From Marinobacter sp. THAF197a (lineage in GTDB: Bacteria > Pseudomonadota > Gammaproteobacteria > Pseudomonadales > Oleiphilaceae), in the NCBI RefSeq assembly GCF_009363275.1, contig NZ_CP045324.1:186001-250000 (forward strand): 64,000 bases of DNA, written 5' to 3'. A program made the position numbers and the translations under genes. Below the pieces are notes generated by a model. The model saw nothing but the letters and a program-made list of their open reading frames with translations. It did no database searches and was not told the origin of the DNA. Positions within the stretch are counted from its first letter, which is position 1; each line of letters begins with the position of its first letter. Positions 23,133 through 32,894 of this stretch are shown in pieces.

Positions 23133-25487
23133 TTGATAAAGTTGTGGTTTGCGAGTCTGGCGAATCGGGCAGTTGCCCTGGTCGTGGCTTTTGTGTTGGT
23201 GACCGCGGTGGTGGTGGCCAGTATCGGTTCTGCGCTGAGCCGGGCTGAACTGGAGCATCAGGCACACCAGCAAGTGGAAGCGATTGTCGAAATGGTGGCT
23301 CGTGACCTTGACCAGAAACTTGCTCTGCGGCGTGATGTTCTCTCTCACGTTGCCAGTGAAATCCCGGCCTCCGAAGCCCTGCTCCAGAATCGGGCGCGAG
23401 TCATATTGCGTCAGCAGGCCTCGCTGCTCAGGCTGTTTGATGCTCTGTTTATAATGGATGCCGAGGGTAAGCTACTGGCCGCCAATCCCCTTGATTACCT
23501 GATCCCCAGTTTCAATGCCTCGGAACGGCCATACTTCAAAGCCGTTTCCAGCCAGCTAGTGCCGATTATCAGTGAACCGTACGTTACCGCTCTTGAGGGG
23601 CGGCCAGGCGTGATGCTGGCTGCACCCCTTTTTGATCACCGTAAACGTTTCACTGGCATGATTGGCGGGTTGATTCTGCTCAATGGTGACAACTTCATGA
23701 GCGATATCTCCGGGATTCGTGTGGGGGATGCGGGCTATCTGCGCCTGATAACCCGCCAGGGGGTGGTACTGGCTGATGGCCGTGACGGTCGGGTTATGGT
23801 ACCGGTGGATGCCCGGCAGAGCTCTATTGCACGTGCCATGGAGGGATTTGAAGGTACACTTCGCGATGAGTCTGACCAGAAAATGCCGACCATCACTGCC
23901 TATGGGCAAATGGCCCAAGTGCCCTGGTTTGTGGCGGCGGTCTGGCCCGAGACGGATGCCTTCGCGTCGGTCAACCGTATGCGTGACGCTTTCAGTTGGA
24001 CCCTGTTGTCAGTACTGGTTGTGTTGATCCCCCTGGCATTCTGGTTCTTCCATCGCTTGTTGCGGCCACTGCGCGATCTGAGCATTCAGATCTATCAGCG
24101 CCATACCGGCGAACGCCAGATGCCGGTCTCGGAAACCGGGGGGCGGGAAATCCGGAATGTGGCCCGGGTTTTCAACATGGTTCGCCATGAGCGCGACGAG
24201 ATTCTTCGGTCATTGGCTGAGCGGGAGGCGTTCTTCCGTTCTCTGACCCAGGATGCCCCCATTGGCATTGTCCACTCCAATATTCTCGGCCGGATTGAAT
24301 TTGTTAACCCGGCACTGTTGAACATTCTCGGTGAAACGACGGAACAGGTTACCCAGCGCTACCTTAGCTCGAAAGTGGCCGTTGAAGATCGCGACGCGGC
24401 ATTGGCAGGCTGGCGCCGGGCATTGACCCGGCGCAGGTTTTATCGTGGACGACTGCGGTTGCTGACCACCCGTTCACCGGGGTATGTCTGGGTAGATACC
24501 ATGACGTCGGTTATTGAACTGCCTGACCAGGCTCTTGGCACCATCACTATTGTGCGGGATGTCACCCGAGAAATGCGCTTTGAGCAGGCGCTCCGGGAAG
24601 AGCAGCAGAGGGCCGATTCGATACTGGATGTTTTGCAGGAAGGCGTTCTGATGGTCGACAAGGCGGGCCTGATCCGGTACGCCAACGACGCAGCCGGCGA
24701 GTTTCTTGCGTTGGGGGATGATTGCATTGGCGAGAACTTCTTCGAGACGGTGGTCTTTCGTTATGACAACCACAAGATGGAGCCGGAGGAGTTTCAGGAA
24801 GGCGACGAAATCGATAACCGGTACGTCACTCTGGAAAACTCGCAGGGTCAGGTCTACGACATTGATCTCACCATGTTGCACTTGCGCAGGGGTGAGCATG
24901 AGGAACGCCTCGTCTTTGTGCTGAGGGACGACAGCGAACGGCGTCGGGAAGAAGAAAGGCTCTCCTGGGAGGCTACCCACGATGCGCTTACCCAACTGGT
25001 GAATCGCCGGGCTTTCACTGCCGCGTTGCTGAAAGCGCTGGCTGAGGCGCCACACCAGGCAACGCCCGCTGTTTTGATGATGATCGATCTGGATCATTTC
25101 AAACCGGTCAATGACCAGGGCGGCCACCTGGTGGGCGACGACCTGTTGAAACGCCTGGCGGATCTGTTCCAGAGCGCGGTTCGCCAATCGGATACCGTCG
25201 CACGGTTGGGGGGTGATGAATTTGCGATTCTGTTGCCCGGATGTGGTCTGGACCGGGCCGAAGCCCTGGCAGAAAACCTGCGCAGCCGGGTCGAGGCGCT
25301 GAAGGTCCAGCACGATGGCCGCTCTTTCGGTGTGACTGTATGCATTGGACTCACGCTGGTGTCTGCAGGTGACAGCGGCCCGAGGGAGGTCATGGCACGG
25401 GCGGATGAAGGGTGCTATATCGCCAAATCACGGGGGCGCAATGCGGTGGTCTCGGTGCCCGCCCCGCCCGACGACACGGGACTTTAG
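23133..25487 (+). CDS. Membrane-bound diguanylate cyclase with Cache, HAMP, PAS and GGDEF domains
   Basis: Makes cyclic di-GMP from two GTP in response to an external signal. In the 784-residue form, membrane helices flank a periplasmic Cache sensor (about 35-280), followed by a HAMP linker, two PAS-like domains (about 370-610) and a C-terminal GGDEF domain. The active site LGGDEFAILLPG is intact, and the feedback-inhibition site RQSD lies five residues before it. I chose the TTG start at 23133 because AAGG precedes it by eight bases and the promoter lies over the upstream ATGs. The frame is open to 23067, so the start is uncertain. Confidence 0.88.
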   Translation: MIKLWFASLANRAVALVVAFVLVTAVVVASIGSALSRAELEHQAHQQVEAIVEMVARDLDQKLALRRDVLSHVASEIPASEALLQNRARVILRQQASLLRLFDALFIMDAEGKLLAANPLDYLIPSFNASERPYFKAVSSQLVPIISEPYVTALEGRPGVMLAAPLFDHRKRFTGMIGGLILLNGDNFMSDISGIRVGDAGYLRLITRQGVVLADGRDGRVMVPVDARQSSIARAMEGFEGTLRDESDQKMPTITAYGQMAQVPWFVAAVWPETDAFASVNRMRDAFSWTLLSVLVVLIPLAFWFFHRLLRPLRDLSIQIYQRHTGERQMPVSETGGREIRNVARVFNMVRHERDEILRSLAEREAFFRSLTQDAPIGIVHSNILGRIEFVNPALLNILGETTEQVTQRYLSSKVAVEDRDAALAGWRRALTRRRFYRGRLRLLTTRSPGYVWVDTMTSVIELPDQALGTITIVRDVTREMRFEQALREEQQRADSILDVLQEGVLMVDKAGLIRYANDAAGEFLALGDDCIGENFFETVVFRYDNHKMEPEEFQEGDEIDNRYVTLENSQGQVYDIDLTMLHLRRGEHEERLVFVLRDDSERRREEERLSWEATHDALTQLVNRRAFTAALLKALAEAPHQATPAVLMMIDLDHFKPVNDQGGHLVGDDLLKRLADLFQSAVRQSDTVARLGGDEFAILLPGCGLDRAEALAENLRSRVEALKVQHDGRSFGVTVCIGLTLVSAGDSGPREVMARADEGCYIAKSRGRNAVVSVPAPPDDTGL

Positions 25488-26260
25488 GCCAACCAGCCGG
25501 CGGACTCCGCCGCTTGCCACAGCAGGCGCAGCGCCAGAAGTGTCAGTACCAGATTGAAGGCGAGGCTGAACCACCGGTTGGTCATGGATTTCAGAACGTG
25601 CAGCCCCAGCCAGGTGCCGGTGAAGCCGCAGGCAATCATGGCGAGAATGAACAGCAGCCAGTCCGAGAACACGAATCCGGCAACCCCGAAGACCAGTGCT
25701 TTGGGCGCATGTTGCAGGGTCATGGCAGCGGCAAACGTGGCCACGGTTTTAAAGCGATCCCGGTGAATCTGCTTGACAAAGGCGGCGACCAGGGGGCCCG
25801 TGGCGCCCACGAACAGGCTGACAAAACTGGTGACGGCGGACGCTGTAAAAATGCCGACGGGCCCGAACGATGCCTTTGGCAGTTTCGGCCCCCAACACAG
25901 ATACAGCACGAACAGAGCGATGGATAGTTGCCAGAGGTGCGCGGGTAAATTAACCAACAGCCAGGCGCCAAGCGCCGCCCCTGCGATCACGCCGGGCGTA
26001 AAGGCAGCAATCACCTTCCAGTCTATGTGGTGCCGGGTCAGCACTGCCCGGCCGGTATTGGAGCCGAGCTGAATCATGCCGTGCACCGGAATAATGGCCG
26101 CCGGTGGCATCCAGGATGCCATCAACACCAGCAGCAGAACGCCACCACCGGCACCGAGCACAGCGGTCAGCATTGAGGTTATCGCCGAGGCCAATAGCAG
26201 GAAAAGAGCGACGCCCGGGCTAATGGCCTCAGGAAACAGGGTCAGGTCCATGGAACTCAC
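25484..26260 (-). CDS. TSUP-family membrane permease (TauE/SafE-like)
   Basis: A 258-residue protein with about eight membrane helices and the family motif GAGGGVLLLVLMASW near the N-terminus. TSUP permeases export sulfite, organosulfur compounds or related anions; the substrate here is unknown. Its stop codon overlaps the cyclase stop codon by four bases on the opposite strand. Confidence 0.85.
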   Translation of the reverse strand: MSSMDLTLFPEAISPGVALFLLLASAITSMLTAVLGAGGGVLLLVLMASWMPPAAIIPVHGMIQLGSNTGRAVLTRHHIDWKVIAAFTPGVIAGAALGAWLLVNLPAHLWQLSIALFVLYLCWGPKLPKASFGPVGIFTASAVTSFVSLFVGATGPLVAAFVKQIHRDRFKTVATFAAAMTLQHAPKALVFGVAGFVFSDWLLFILAMIACGFTGTWLGLHVLKSMTNRWFSLAFNLVLTLLALRLLWQAAESAGWLA

Positions 26261-26347
26261 TTTGGGATTGGCGTAAGCTCCTGAGTTTCCGGTTTATGCC
26301 CCGAAAGTCCAGTGGGGGCGGGTAAATAACAACAAGCAGGGTGGCCC

Positions 26348-27835
26348 ATGAACCAGTCCGAATACCTGAGATACGACGCAACAGCGCTGGCTGATCTGAT
26401 CCGCCGGGGTGATGTGACGCCACGGGAAGTAACCGATGCGGCGGTGGAGCGTGCCAATCATGTCAATGGGGCCCTCAACGCCATCTGCCACCCCCAGTAC
26501 TCGGATGCCATGGGGCAGGCGCCGGTGTCTGATGGGCCGTTTTCTGGTGTACCCCTGTTGCTGAAAGACCTGGCCCAGGAACAGGCCGGGCAACCTTGCA
26601 CCTACGGCAGCCGGGCCATGCGAAAGCATATTCCGAGCCGTGACTCACAGTTCGTACAACGTGCCCGTAAGGCCGGCTTGGTGTTCATCGGTCGCACGGC
26701 AACGCCGGAGTTTGGCCTCAAGGCCGTCACCGAATCTGCCCTTTGGGGCCCGAGCCGCAATCCCTGGAATACAGAACTGACGCCCGGGGGCTCCAGCGGG
26801 GGCTCCGGTGCCGCGGTAGCCGCTGGTGTTGTTCCCATGGCCGGAGCCAACGATGGCGGTGGTTCCATCCGCATTCCGGCAGCTTACAACGGGCTGTTTG
26901 GACTGAAGCCATCCCGCGGCCGGATTTCTGTAGGGCCCCACGCCGGAGAGGCCTGGACCGGTGCTTCGACCGACCATGTGGTGTCCCGCACAGTTCGAGA
27001 CAGCGCCAGCATGCTGGATGTGCTGGCCGGCCCTGCCAGTGGCGACCCGTTTCGCATTACGGAACCGGAGGGCTCCTGGTTGGACTTGATGCAGCAATCG
27101 CCGGGGCGGCTGAGAATTGGTGTGTTCACCTCTTCCCCCTACGATACCGAGGTAGCACCGGAGTGCGTGGCCGCTGTCGAAGAAACCGCCCGTATGCTGG
27201 AAGGTCTGGGGCATCATGTCGAATATGCCCGGCCGGAGTTTGACGGCATGGCCCTGGCACGGTGCTACCTGGCCCTGTACTTTGGTGAAGTGTCCTCAAT
27301 GATGGACAGAGCACGCGAGCAGTTTGGTGCCGAGGACAAGGATTTCGAGCTGGAGACCCGGTTACTGGGTATGCTGGGGCGCACCATGCCGTTGCCGGAC
27401 TATGTTCGTCGTCGCCAGCAGTGGAATGACTTCGCCCGTGCCCTGGGCGCATTTTTCGAGCGTTTCGACCTGTACCTGTCCCCGACCACCGGCCAGTTGC
27501 CGGCAAGGATTGGTGAAATGGACACCCCGGCTCATCTCAAACTGATCGCCAGGCTGATGCTAACCCTAAAAGCGGGCAAGCTGGTCCATCGTAGCGGCCA
27601 GGTGGATCAGATGGCGCTGGAAAGCCTGGCCCGAACGCCCTTTACCCAGCTTGCGAACCTGACCGGCACGCCGGCGATGTCGGTACCCATGCACTGGACC
27701 CGCGATGGTTTACCGGTCGGCGTCCAGTTCGGCGCCGCCCATGGCCGCGAGGATCGACTGTTGCAGCTGGCCGCCCAGCTTGAGGAAGCAAACCCCTGGT
27801 TCGCTAATTACGAACGCCTGGAAAACGCGTTCTGA
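26348..27835 (+). CDS. Amidase (amidase-signature family)
   Basis: A 495-residue amidase-signature hydrolase. The glycine/serine-rich signature GGSSGGSGAAVAAG carries two of the Ser-cisSer-Lys residues, and the lysine is expected in LLLKDLAQEQAG. It has no signal peptide. The family splits many amides, from fatty-acid amides to aryl amides, so the substrate is not predicted; it is not evidently GatA because no gatB/gatC gene is near. It is a single gene, divergent from the TSUP permease. Confidence 0.9.
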   Translation: MNQSEYLRYDATALADLIRRGDVTPREVTDAAVERANHVNGALNAICHPQYSDAMGQAPVSDGPFSGVPLLLKDLAQEQAGQPCTYGSRAMRKHIPSRDSQFVQRARKAGLVFIGRTATPEFGLKAVTESALWGPSRNPWNTELTPGGSSGGSGAAVAAGVVPMAGANDGGGSIRIPAAYNGLFGLKPSRGRISVGPHAGEAWTGASTDHVVSRTVRDSASMLDVLAGPASGDPFRITEPEGSWLDLMQQSPGRLRIGVFTSSPYDTEVAPECVAAVEETARMLEGLGHHVEYARPEFDGMALARCYLALYFGEVSSMMDRAREQFGAEDKDFELETRLLGMLGRTMPLPDYVRRRQQWNDFARALGAFFERFDLYLSPTTGQLPARIGEMDTPAHLKLIARLMLTLKAGKLVHRSGQVDQMALESLARTPFTQLANLTGTPAMSVPMHWTRDGLPVGVQFGAAHGREDRLLQLAAQLEEANPWFANYERLENAF

Positions 27836-27977
27836 TGCGTTGACACAACTTCCGGCGCGACCTTGTGATCCGCGCCGGCAAACTCCACGTTTATCTTTAC
27901 TGGTGGAACAGGCTATGCTGTAACACAGGGATCTGATTCCCTGACTACCCTGATGGCATCGAGGAGGCGAGCATCTT

Positions 27978-28586
27978 ATGAACCAATCGATGGCAATCGA
28001 CGATCTGGTATCCGTAGCACAGGCCGAAGCCATGGGGGAACTGGACGCCCCGATGATGGCCATAGTTCTGTCCAGTGAGCAGAGCTACGACCTGCCCATC
28101 AACTCTCTGGAAACCGATGCCGACAAGGCCCGCTGGGGTCTGATTCTGCGGGCGGCCCGCGAACACGTGGAAGCCGACGCCGTGGCGGTACTCTACCCGG
28201 CCTGGACCACCATCCGTCGCAAACCGACCGATGCCGAAACGCCCCAGGCCCAGGCAGAGGATGACGATGGTGCCGATGATGATAACGGCCCCATCGACAC
28301 CCTGTTTGTTCAGTTGCACACCCGTGACAGAATCTATTGGCGGGGTTTTGAACAGATTCGCGACCCCAAACATCAGCGCATTATCGGCTTCCGCCGGATC
28401 AAAGCGTTGTCCACCGACTACGACAGAGACAGCGCGCCAAGCGTGGCTGCCTGGCTGAGCACCCTGTTCGAACCTTTGCCGGACGAAGGCGAGGAAACCG
28501 ATATCGACCGCGAGCTGGCGGATTTGCTGGAAGAGCCGGAAGTCAGCGCGGCCTTGTACCCACGGCAGATGCGGGCGCTGCACTGA
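27978..28586 (+). CDS. Hypothetical protein with acidic linker
   Basis: I do not recognise this 202-residue protein. It has no signal peptide or membrane helix. An alpha/beta-looking N-terminal half (about 1-80) and a C-terminal half (about 110-200, with a basic RIIGFRRIKAL and an acidic tail) are joined by a short acidic segment, EDDDGADDDNG. AGGAGG lies before the ATG. It stands between the amidase gene and the convergent HupE-like gene; a hairpin at about 27859-27885 lies in the gap upstream. Confidence 0.72.
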   Translation: MNQSMAIDDLVSVAQAEAMGELDAPMMAIVLSSEQSYDLPINSLETDADKARWGLILRAAREHVEADAVAVLYPAWTTIRRKPTDAETPQAQAEDDDGADDDNGPIDTLFVQLHTRDRIYWRGFEQIRDPKHQRIIGFRRIKALSTDYDRDSAPSVAAWLSTLFEPLPDEGEETDIDRELADLLEEPEVSAALYPRQMRALH

Positions 28587-28596
28587 GCCCGTTATT

Positions 28597-28632
28597 AAGG
28601 CCGGCCGGGCGCCAAGGGCACCGGCCGGTTTG
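28597..28632. terminator. GC-rich hairpin between convergent genes
   Basis: GGCCGG near 28597 pairs with CCGGCC near 28622, and a short TTTGGTT tract follows on the plus strand. It separates two convergent stop codons; terminator strength is doubtful because the T-run is short. Confidence 0.4.
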
Positions 28633-28637
28633 GTTAT

Positions 28638-29768
28638 CTATATTTCGGCGACCCGTTCCAGCACCCAGTACAGACTTAAGGCGCCGACTGCCATCAGCAT
28701 GACGGGCACCGCTGCCCGTTCGTAGAATCTTGAGCGGGCTGAGAGGTATAGCAGTGGGAAAACCACCAGCACCAGCGCAACCTGCCCCAGTTCCACGCCA
28801 AGATTGAACCCGGCCAGCGCTACCGCCAGTTGCGATACACCGGTCGTCAAATCGCCCAACACGCTGGCGAATCCGAACCCGTGAATCAGTCCGAACCCAA
28901 AGGCCAGCTTCCAGGTTTTCCGGCCCAGTATCGGCCAAATGACGTTCAGGGCTGCCAGTGCGACGGATAACGCAATGATGGTTTCCACCCAGGCAATGGG
29001 TGGGCGCACTACGCCCAGCGCTGAAAGCCCAAGGGTAATGGAGTGGGCCACAGTAAAAGCGGTGACGATGCCGACCAGCTCAAGCAGCCTGGGTTTCAGA
29101 CCGGCTGCACCGAGAGTATTACCCGCTTCAGTGGTCTTACGTCGGCGAATGGTGGCTGGCAGCATTAATACCAGCAAGAAGAGAATATGATCCAAGCCGA
29201 TCAGTAAGTGGATAATGCCCTCGTAAAGGAAGGTGCCGAACAATCGGGCATTACCGAAACTGGTCGCTGCCAGAGCCAGTGTGGTGTCTCCGGGGGCAAT
29301 AACGGCAAGGGTTTCCTGGCCTTCATAGGTCAGGCTGACCAGCCCTCTGTGCAGGGGGTCGCGATCAAACAGCAGCGTATAGGTAAGGGATTCCGGCGCC
29401 TGGCCGTTAGGGCATGCGACCAGGTAACGTGCTGCCGCGTAAGGCCCGTCGCTGTGTGTGGATAACCCCCACTGTTCACCTTGCAGGGTGCAGTTGCCGC
29501 TGTGATTGCTCAGCACCAGACCTTGTTCCAGATAACCGGTGATCTCGCCTCTGGCAGCTCTTAGTTCGGCACCACTGACTTGCCGGTCGGCGTTGCGGTC
29601 GAGTGGCACCTCCAGGGCAAGGTCCCTGAGCGCAAGATCCACCCTGACTGTAGACTGATCAAGGTCAAGGTAGATAAACGCGTCGCTTGCCTTGTGGGCC
29701 CAGGCAGGCGAAGCGCTTGCCGAGAATGCCGCAAGAAGCAGTAACCGTAGAAACAGGAAGCGGTTCAT
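28638..29768 (-). CDS. HupE/UreJ-family membrane protein with periplasmic N-terminal domain
   Basis: A 376-residue protein. A signal peptide (ending near SPAWA) leads to a beta-rich periplasmic domain of about 150 residues, then about seven membrane helices with the HupE/UreJ motif HLLIGLDHILFLL and GLIHGFGFASVLGDL. HupE and UreJ proteins are linked to nickel uptake, but this larger two-domain form has no settled function. It overlaps the upstream TPR gene by four bases and is the last gene of the DUF4331-lipoprotein-TPR-HupE unit. Confidence 0.85.
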   Translation of the reverse strand: MNRFLFLRLLLLAAFSASASPAWAHKASDAFIYLDLDQSTVRVDLALRDLALEVPLDRNADRQVSGAELRAARGEITGYLEQGLVLSNHSGNCTLQGEQWGLSTHSDGPYAAARYLVACPNGQAPESLTYTLLFDRDPLHRGLVSLTYEGQETLAVIAPGDTTLALAATSFGNARLFGTFLYEGIIHLLIGLDHILFLLVLMLPATIRRRKTTEAGNTLGAAGLKPRLLELVGIVTAFTVAHSITLGLSALGVVRPPIAWVETIIALSVALAALNVIWPILGRKTWKLAFGFGLIHGFGFASVLGDLTTGVSQLAVALAGFNLGVELGQVALVLVVFPLLYLSARSRFYERAAVPVMLMAVGALSLYWVLERVAEI

Positions 29769-31006
29769 GAGTCGGTCTCCGGGTAGCGGTTATCAGTCTG
29801 CCGGTGTTGCTTCAGCCAGTCGCGAACACTGCTCGCCCGCTCTTCTTCGCCGGCAGCGATGCTGGCACGCAACACCAACCGGGTGTCCTCCGGCTCCCGC
29901 TGATCCTGCCAGTTGGCCAGTGCGTAACCGAGTGCCTGCGGTGCTTGCCCTTCCACATCAAGTTGGAAACGCGCCAGGTCGCGTTCATGCAAAAGGCTCC
30001 CCCGCCAGCGCGCTTCGGAAAAGCGCTCTCTCAGTCGTATGATTAAGGCATCGGCTTGCGGATGTTCGGTTTGCTGCATTGCGATCGCCCGGATGACTGC
30101 CAGGGAGTCCACGTGTTCATAGCTTTCCGTCAAAGACAGGACGTTCTCTGGTTGTTGATTATCGAGAAACCAGTCAGCCAGCCGGGTGCGGGTGTACAGA
30201 TCGTCCGGTTGCAGGTTGAGAATGAGCTGCCAGTGATCGCGGGCACGGGGATCACCAAGCTGAGCGGCCAGATCAGCCAGCGTACCCTCGGCCCAGACCC
30301 TTTCGTTGTTGTTTTGCCGGCGCTCTGTACGGGTATGATCAAGCAGCCTCTGATAGGCTGATTGTGGTTGCCCTGTGCGGCCCCGAACTTGCGCCTGACA
30401 ACTATAGGCAATCAATCCCGGGGAGGATTCAAGCAGTGCCTGGCAATTTTCAGCTGCATGCTCATAGCGGCCCTGCACCAACTCAAGGTTGGCCAGTGTC
30501 AGGTGAGCCTGCAGTCGCTGAATGGGGTCATCGGTCGTGGCGATGACCGTTTGGAGGTCTGCCCTGGCCTCATCGAACTGATGCAGGCTTTGCTGGACCG
30601 TGGCTCGCAGAACTCTCAGCCGATCGGTCAGGCGGTCTTCAGGCCATTGGGCGAGCAGGCTGCTGGCATAACCCAGATATCTTGGGTCGCCATCTCGTCT
30701 GGCCTGGAGGATCTGCTGTTGTATGGTACCGGCCAGCTCCTCTGCGTTGTCTGGAAGCGCGGTTTGGGTCAGTGTTGGTTGTGGCAGGGTGACTAGAATG
30801 TCAGTGTCACCAAAGTCGGTTCTGATGTCGGCGGGTGCTGCCCAGGCGGCGGAGCCAAAAACGGCCATCCCTGTCAGGATGGCCGAGAAGGCTCCGCCCT
30901 TCAGGGCAGGAGCAAGAGCTGCCAGCGCGCCGTGCCTGGCGCGCTGGCAGCGGAGCAAGCCGCGCTCAGAACAGGTTGTCGAACGCCTGTTCATTGTCTT
31001 GATCAT
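29765..31006 (-). CDS. Exported TPR-repeat protein
   Basis: A 413-residue protein with helical repeats in the TPR style from about 90 to 400 and an N-terminal export signal ending near GSAAWA. The first in-frame ATG (31006) overlaps the end of the upstream lipoprotein gene by 41 bases and has GGAG about ten bases before it. The only other early ATGs are at 30994 and 30868; the latter would remove most of the signal peptide. Codons for residues 19-48 coincide with two strong palindromes. It probably scaffolds the other exported products of the unit. Confidence 0.78.
   Translation of the reverse strand: MIKTMNRRSTTCSERGLLRCQRARHGALAALAPALKGGAFSAILTGMAVFGSAAWAAPADIRTDFGDTDILVTLPQPTLTQTALPDNAEELAGTIQQQILQARRDGDPRYLGYASSLLAQWPEDRLTDRLRVLRATVQQSLHQFDEARADLQTVIATTDDPIQRLQAHLTLANLELVQGRYEHAAENCQALLESSPGLIAYSCQAQVRGRTGQPQSAYQRLLDHTRTERRQNNNERVWAEGTLADLAAQLGDPRARDHWQLILNLQPDDLYTRTRLADWFLDNQQPENVLSLTESYEHVDSLAVIRAIAMQQTEHPQADALIIRLRERFSEARWRGSLLHERDLARFQLDVEGQAPQALGYALANWQDQREPEDTRLVLRASIAAGEEERASSVRDWLKQHRQTDNRYPETDS
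30862..30951. repeat. Two strong palindromes within the 5' part of the TPR gene
   Basis: CGGCCATCC-N6-GGATGGCCG (30862-30885, nine pairs) and a 14-pair perfect inverted repeat (30918-30931 with 30938-30951, six-base loop) lie just downstream of the lipoprotein stop codon. In the mRNA they would be stable hairpins at the junction of two genes. Confidence 0.85.
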
Positions 31007-31199
31007 TGAAGCTGAACTCCAGGTTATTGATGTTTACCGGCTCGCGGTCATCTGCGGTGCGCTGTATCTCATTCTGGACAAACGTGGTGAAATCCACCGA
31101 GATCTTCAGGCCCTGGCCTCGGTTGTTGGAGCTGTCTGAGCAGCCTGCCAGTGTCAGGCCGAACACCAACAACGCGGCGATCTTTAGCATGGGTTTCAT
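30966..31199 (-). CDS. Small lipoprotein, function unknown
   Basis: A 77-residue product with a lipoprotein signal (MKPMLKIAALLVFGLTLAGCS; lipobox LAGC, mature Cys near residue 20). The mature part is only about 57 residues, hydrophilic and Asn/Asp-rich. AGGAGG precedes the ATG. It lies between the DUF4331 gene (20-base gap) and the TPR gene (overlap), so it is part of that unit. I know no function for it. Confidence 0.82.
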   Translation of the reverse strand: MKPMLKIAALLVFGLTLAGCSDSSNNRGQGLKISVDFTTFVQNEIQRTADDREPVNINNLEFSFNDQDNEQAFDNLF

Positions 31200-31219
31200 G
31201 GAAACCTCCTTTGGTCGCT

Positions 31220-32725
31220 TCAGTTACGTTGTGGATTCGGGGAACCGGAGAACGGGTGGCCCAGATAGGGGAAACCGCTCAGCAGAAGGTCTCGATCAAC
31301 CACCGCTCCGTCGGTGTACTCGATCTGGCCAGCAGGCGCCGATTCCTCATCGAGCAGGACGCCCATCACCACGCGCAAAGCAATGTCGACCACGTCGTCC
31401 ACTGGACGGCGGCCGTTCGGGAAGCCGGTGACGTCTCCGGCGATGACACCCAGATCATCCTGCATGGCGACGTCGCTGGTGGCGGCCTCGATACTGGTGT
31501 TCAGCCGGAGCATTTCACCCAGTGTTGGCGTGCCGCCAGGGCGTGTCAGGTCCGGTACACCATTGAGGAAGGCCCAGACCAGGTCGGTGCGCGGATAGGC
31601 ATCGGGCGCCTGCACGCCGAACAGGCTCTCGATCAGCACGGGTAAGGTGGGTGTCAGGACATAGGGTGCGAAGTTCGAAGCATCGTCTTTCGGCTCGCTG
31701 GCGTTGAAGAGATCCTTGTCCCGAAGACCAATCACCACTTCGTTCACCAGCGGAGAACCGAGGCGCGACACTTGAGTGTATGCGCCACCTTCAACGGTTG
31801 CGCCTTTGCCTGAATCGCCCTCTTCGAAGGCGACAGGTCGCGGATTGATCACTCGTGCCTGGCGAACGCTGGCAGTGGTCCAGGCACCGATGACCGGGTC
31901 ATTGGCCGAGGCAACACACTCGATCGGCACCTCAAGGGCCAGTGACGTCACGTTCTTGCCTTCCAGAATGTTCAGGCCAAGATCCCGGCCGTTCGCGCCG
32001 GTGACATCCTCGGGAGACAGGTTGATCAGATCGAAGACTTCGCCGAGATTGACAGCAAAGGCTTCGGCCCGTTGTCCGGCAAACACCCGGCCGGTGCCGC
32101 AGCCCGGGATATTGGCCGTGTACACATGGCTTTGTGCATAGGCCGGATAATTCTCTATGGTTTTGCTGCCGATGTTGTCCAGCGGCTTGCTGAAGGTTGG
32201 GCTACCCCCGTCACCGGTCACGGCCTGCGATACGCCAGTGCGCCGGTCACCTCGAATGACATCCACAGTGTAGGTCTGGCGTACCTGAATAGCGCCGTTC
32301 ATGGCGTCATCCATGGCGCCGGGACCAACCGGTGCGCCTGTCTTCAGGGGAATGGAGACCATTTCCCCGTTCACATCAATTTTCAGATCCTGTCTCACAT
32401 CCTGGAACGAGAAACGGAAGGTGATGTCTTCCCGTGCGTTCCCGGTGTTGTCGATGTGAATCTCGTAGATGGCGTCTTCATCAAGATCGAAGTAGTTGGG
32501 CCCGCCATAGGCATCCTGCAGTGGCAGATAGTTCGCGATCAGCGTAACAAAGCCTTCTCGGCCAGCTTCGTAACTGCGGAACATGTAGAAATCGGTACCG
32601 TCCACTTTTGGCATTTCCGTGATAAACGGGGCTTCTCTGTGACTGGACGCATAACCGGTTCCGGCGGCTAGGCATAAGCCGGCAACCGCAACAGCGAGGC
32701 CGGAGCGTTTTATTAATGTGTTCAT
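31220..32725 (-). CDS. DUF4331-family exported protein
   Basis: A 501-residue protein with a signal peptide ending near TGYASS and the DUF4331 hallmark start SSHREAPFITEMPKVDGTDF, followed by FDLDEDAIYEIHIDNTG. The family is exported and beta-rich, and its function is not established to my knowledge. The start is ATG 32725 (MNTLIKRSGLAVAVAG), because GAGGAAG lies upstream; another ATG five codons earlier has no ribosome site. It is the first gene of a four-gene unit divergent from the ECF sigma factor, which probably controls it. Confidence 0.88.
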   Translation of the reverse strand: MNTLIKRSGLAVAVAGLCLAAGTGYASSHREAPFITEMPKVDGTDFYMFRSYEAGREGFVTLIANYLPLQDAYGGPNYFDLDEDAIYEIHIDNTGNAREDITFRFSFQDVRQDLKIDVNGEMVSIPLKTGAPVGPGAMDDAMNGAIQVRQTYTVDVIRGDRRTGVSQAVTGDGGSPTFSKPLDNIGSKTIENYPAYAQSHVYTANIPGCGTGRVFAGQRAEAFAVNLGEVFDLINLSPEDVTGANGRDLGLNILEGKNVTSLALEVPIECVASANDPVIGAWTTASVRQARVINPRPVAFEEGDSGKGATVEGGAYTQVSRLGSPLVNEVVIGLRDKDLFNASEPKDDASNFAPYVLTPTLPVLIESLFGVQAPDAYPRTDLVWAFLNGVPDLTRPGGTPTLGEMLRLNTSIEAATSDVAMQDDLGVIAGDVTGFPNGRRPVDDVVDIALRVVMGVLLDEESAPAGQIEYTDGAVVDRDLLLSGFPYLGHPFSGSPNPQRN

Positions 32726-32894
32726 TCCGTGCTTCCTCATCGATGGTTGGTATTGCTAAGGAGTAACGGACGCCACCGGTGAAAAGATGCACTCCGACGC
32801 GAAATAAAATGTGTGATTTTCAAGGAGTGACCCTGCAACTTTCGTGGCACTCGCACCGTAACTGTTCCTACCATTGGATGACACGGGGTAGAAC

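Noticed and set aside
32845..32870. Sigma-54-like TGGCAC upstream of the ECF sigma gene
   Set aside because: The -12 box at the right distance does not match TTGCW, and an ECF-type self-controlled promoter is more likely.
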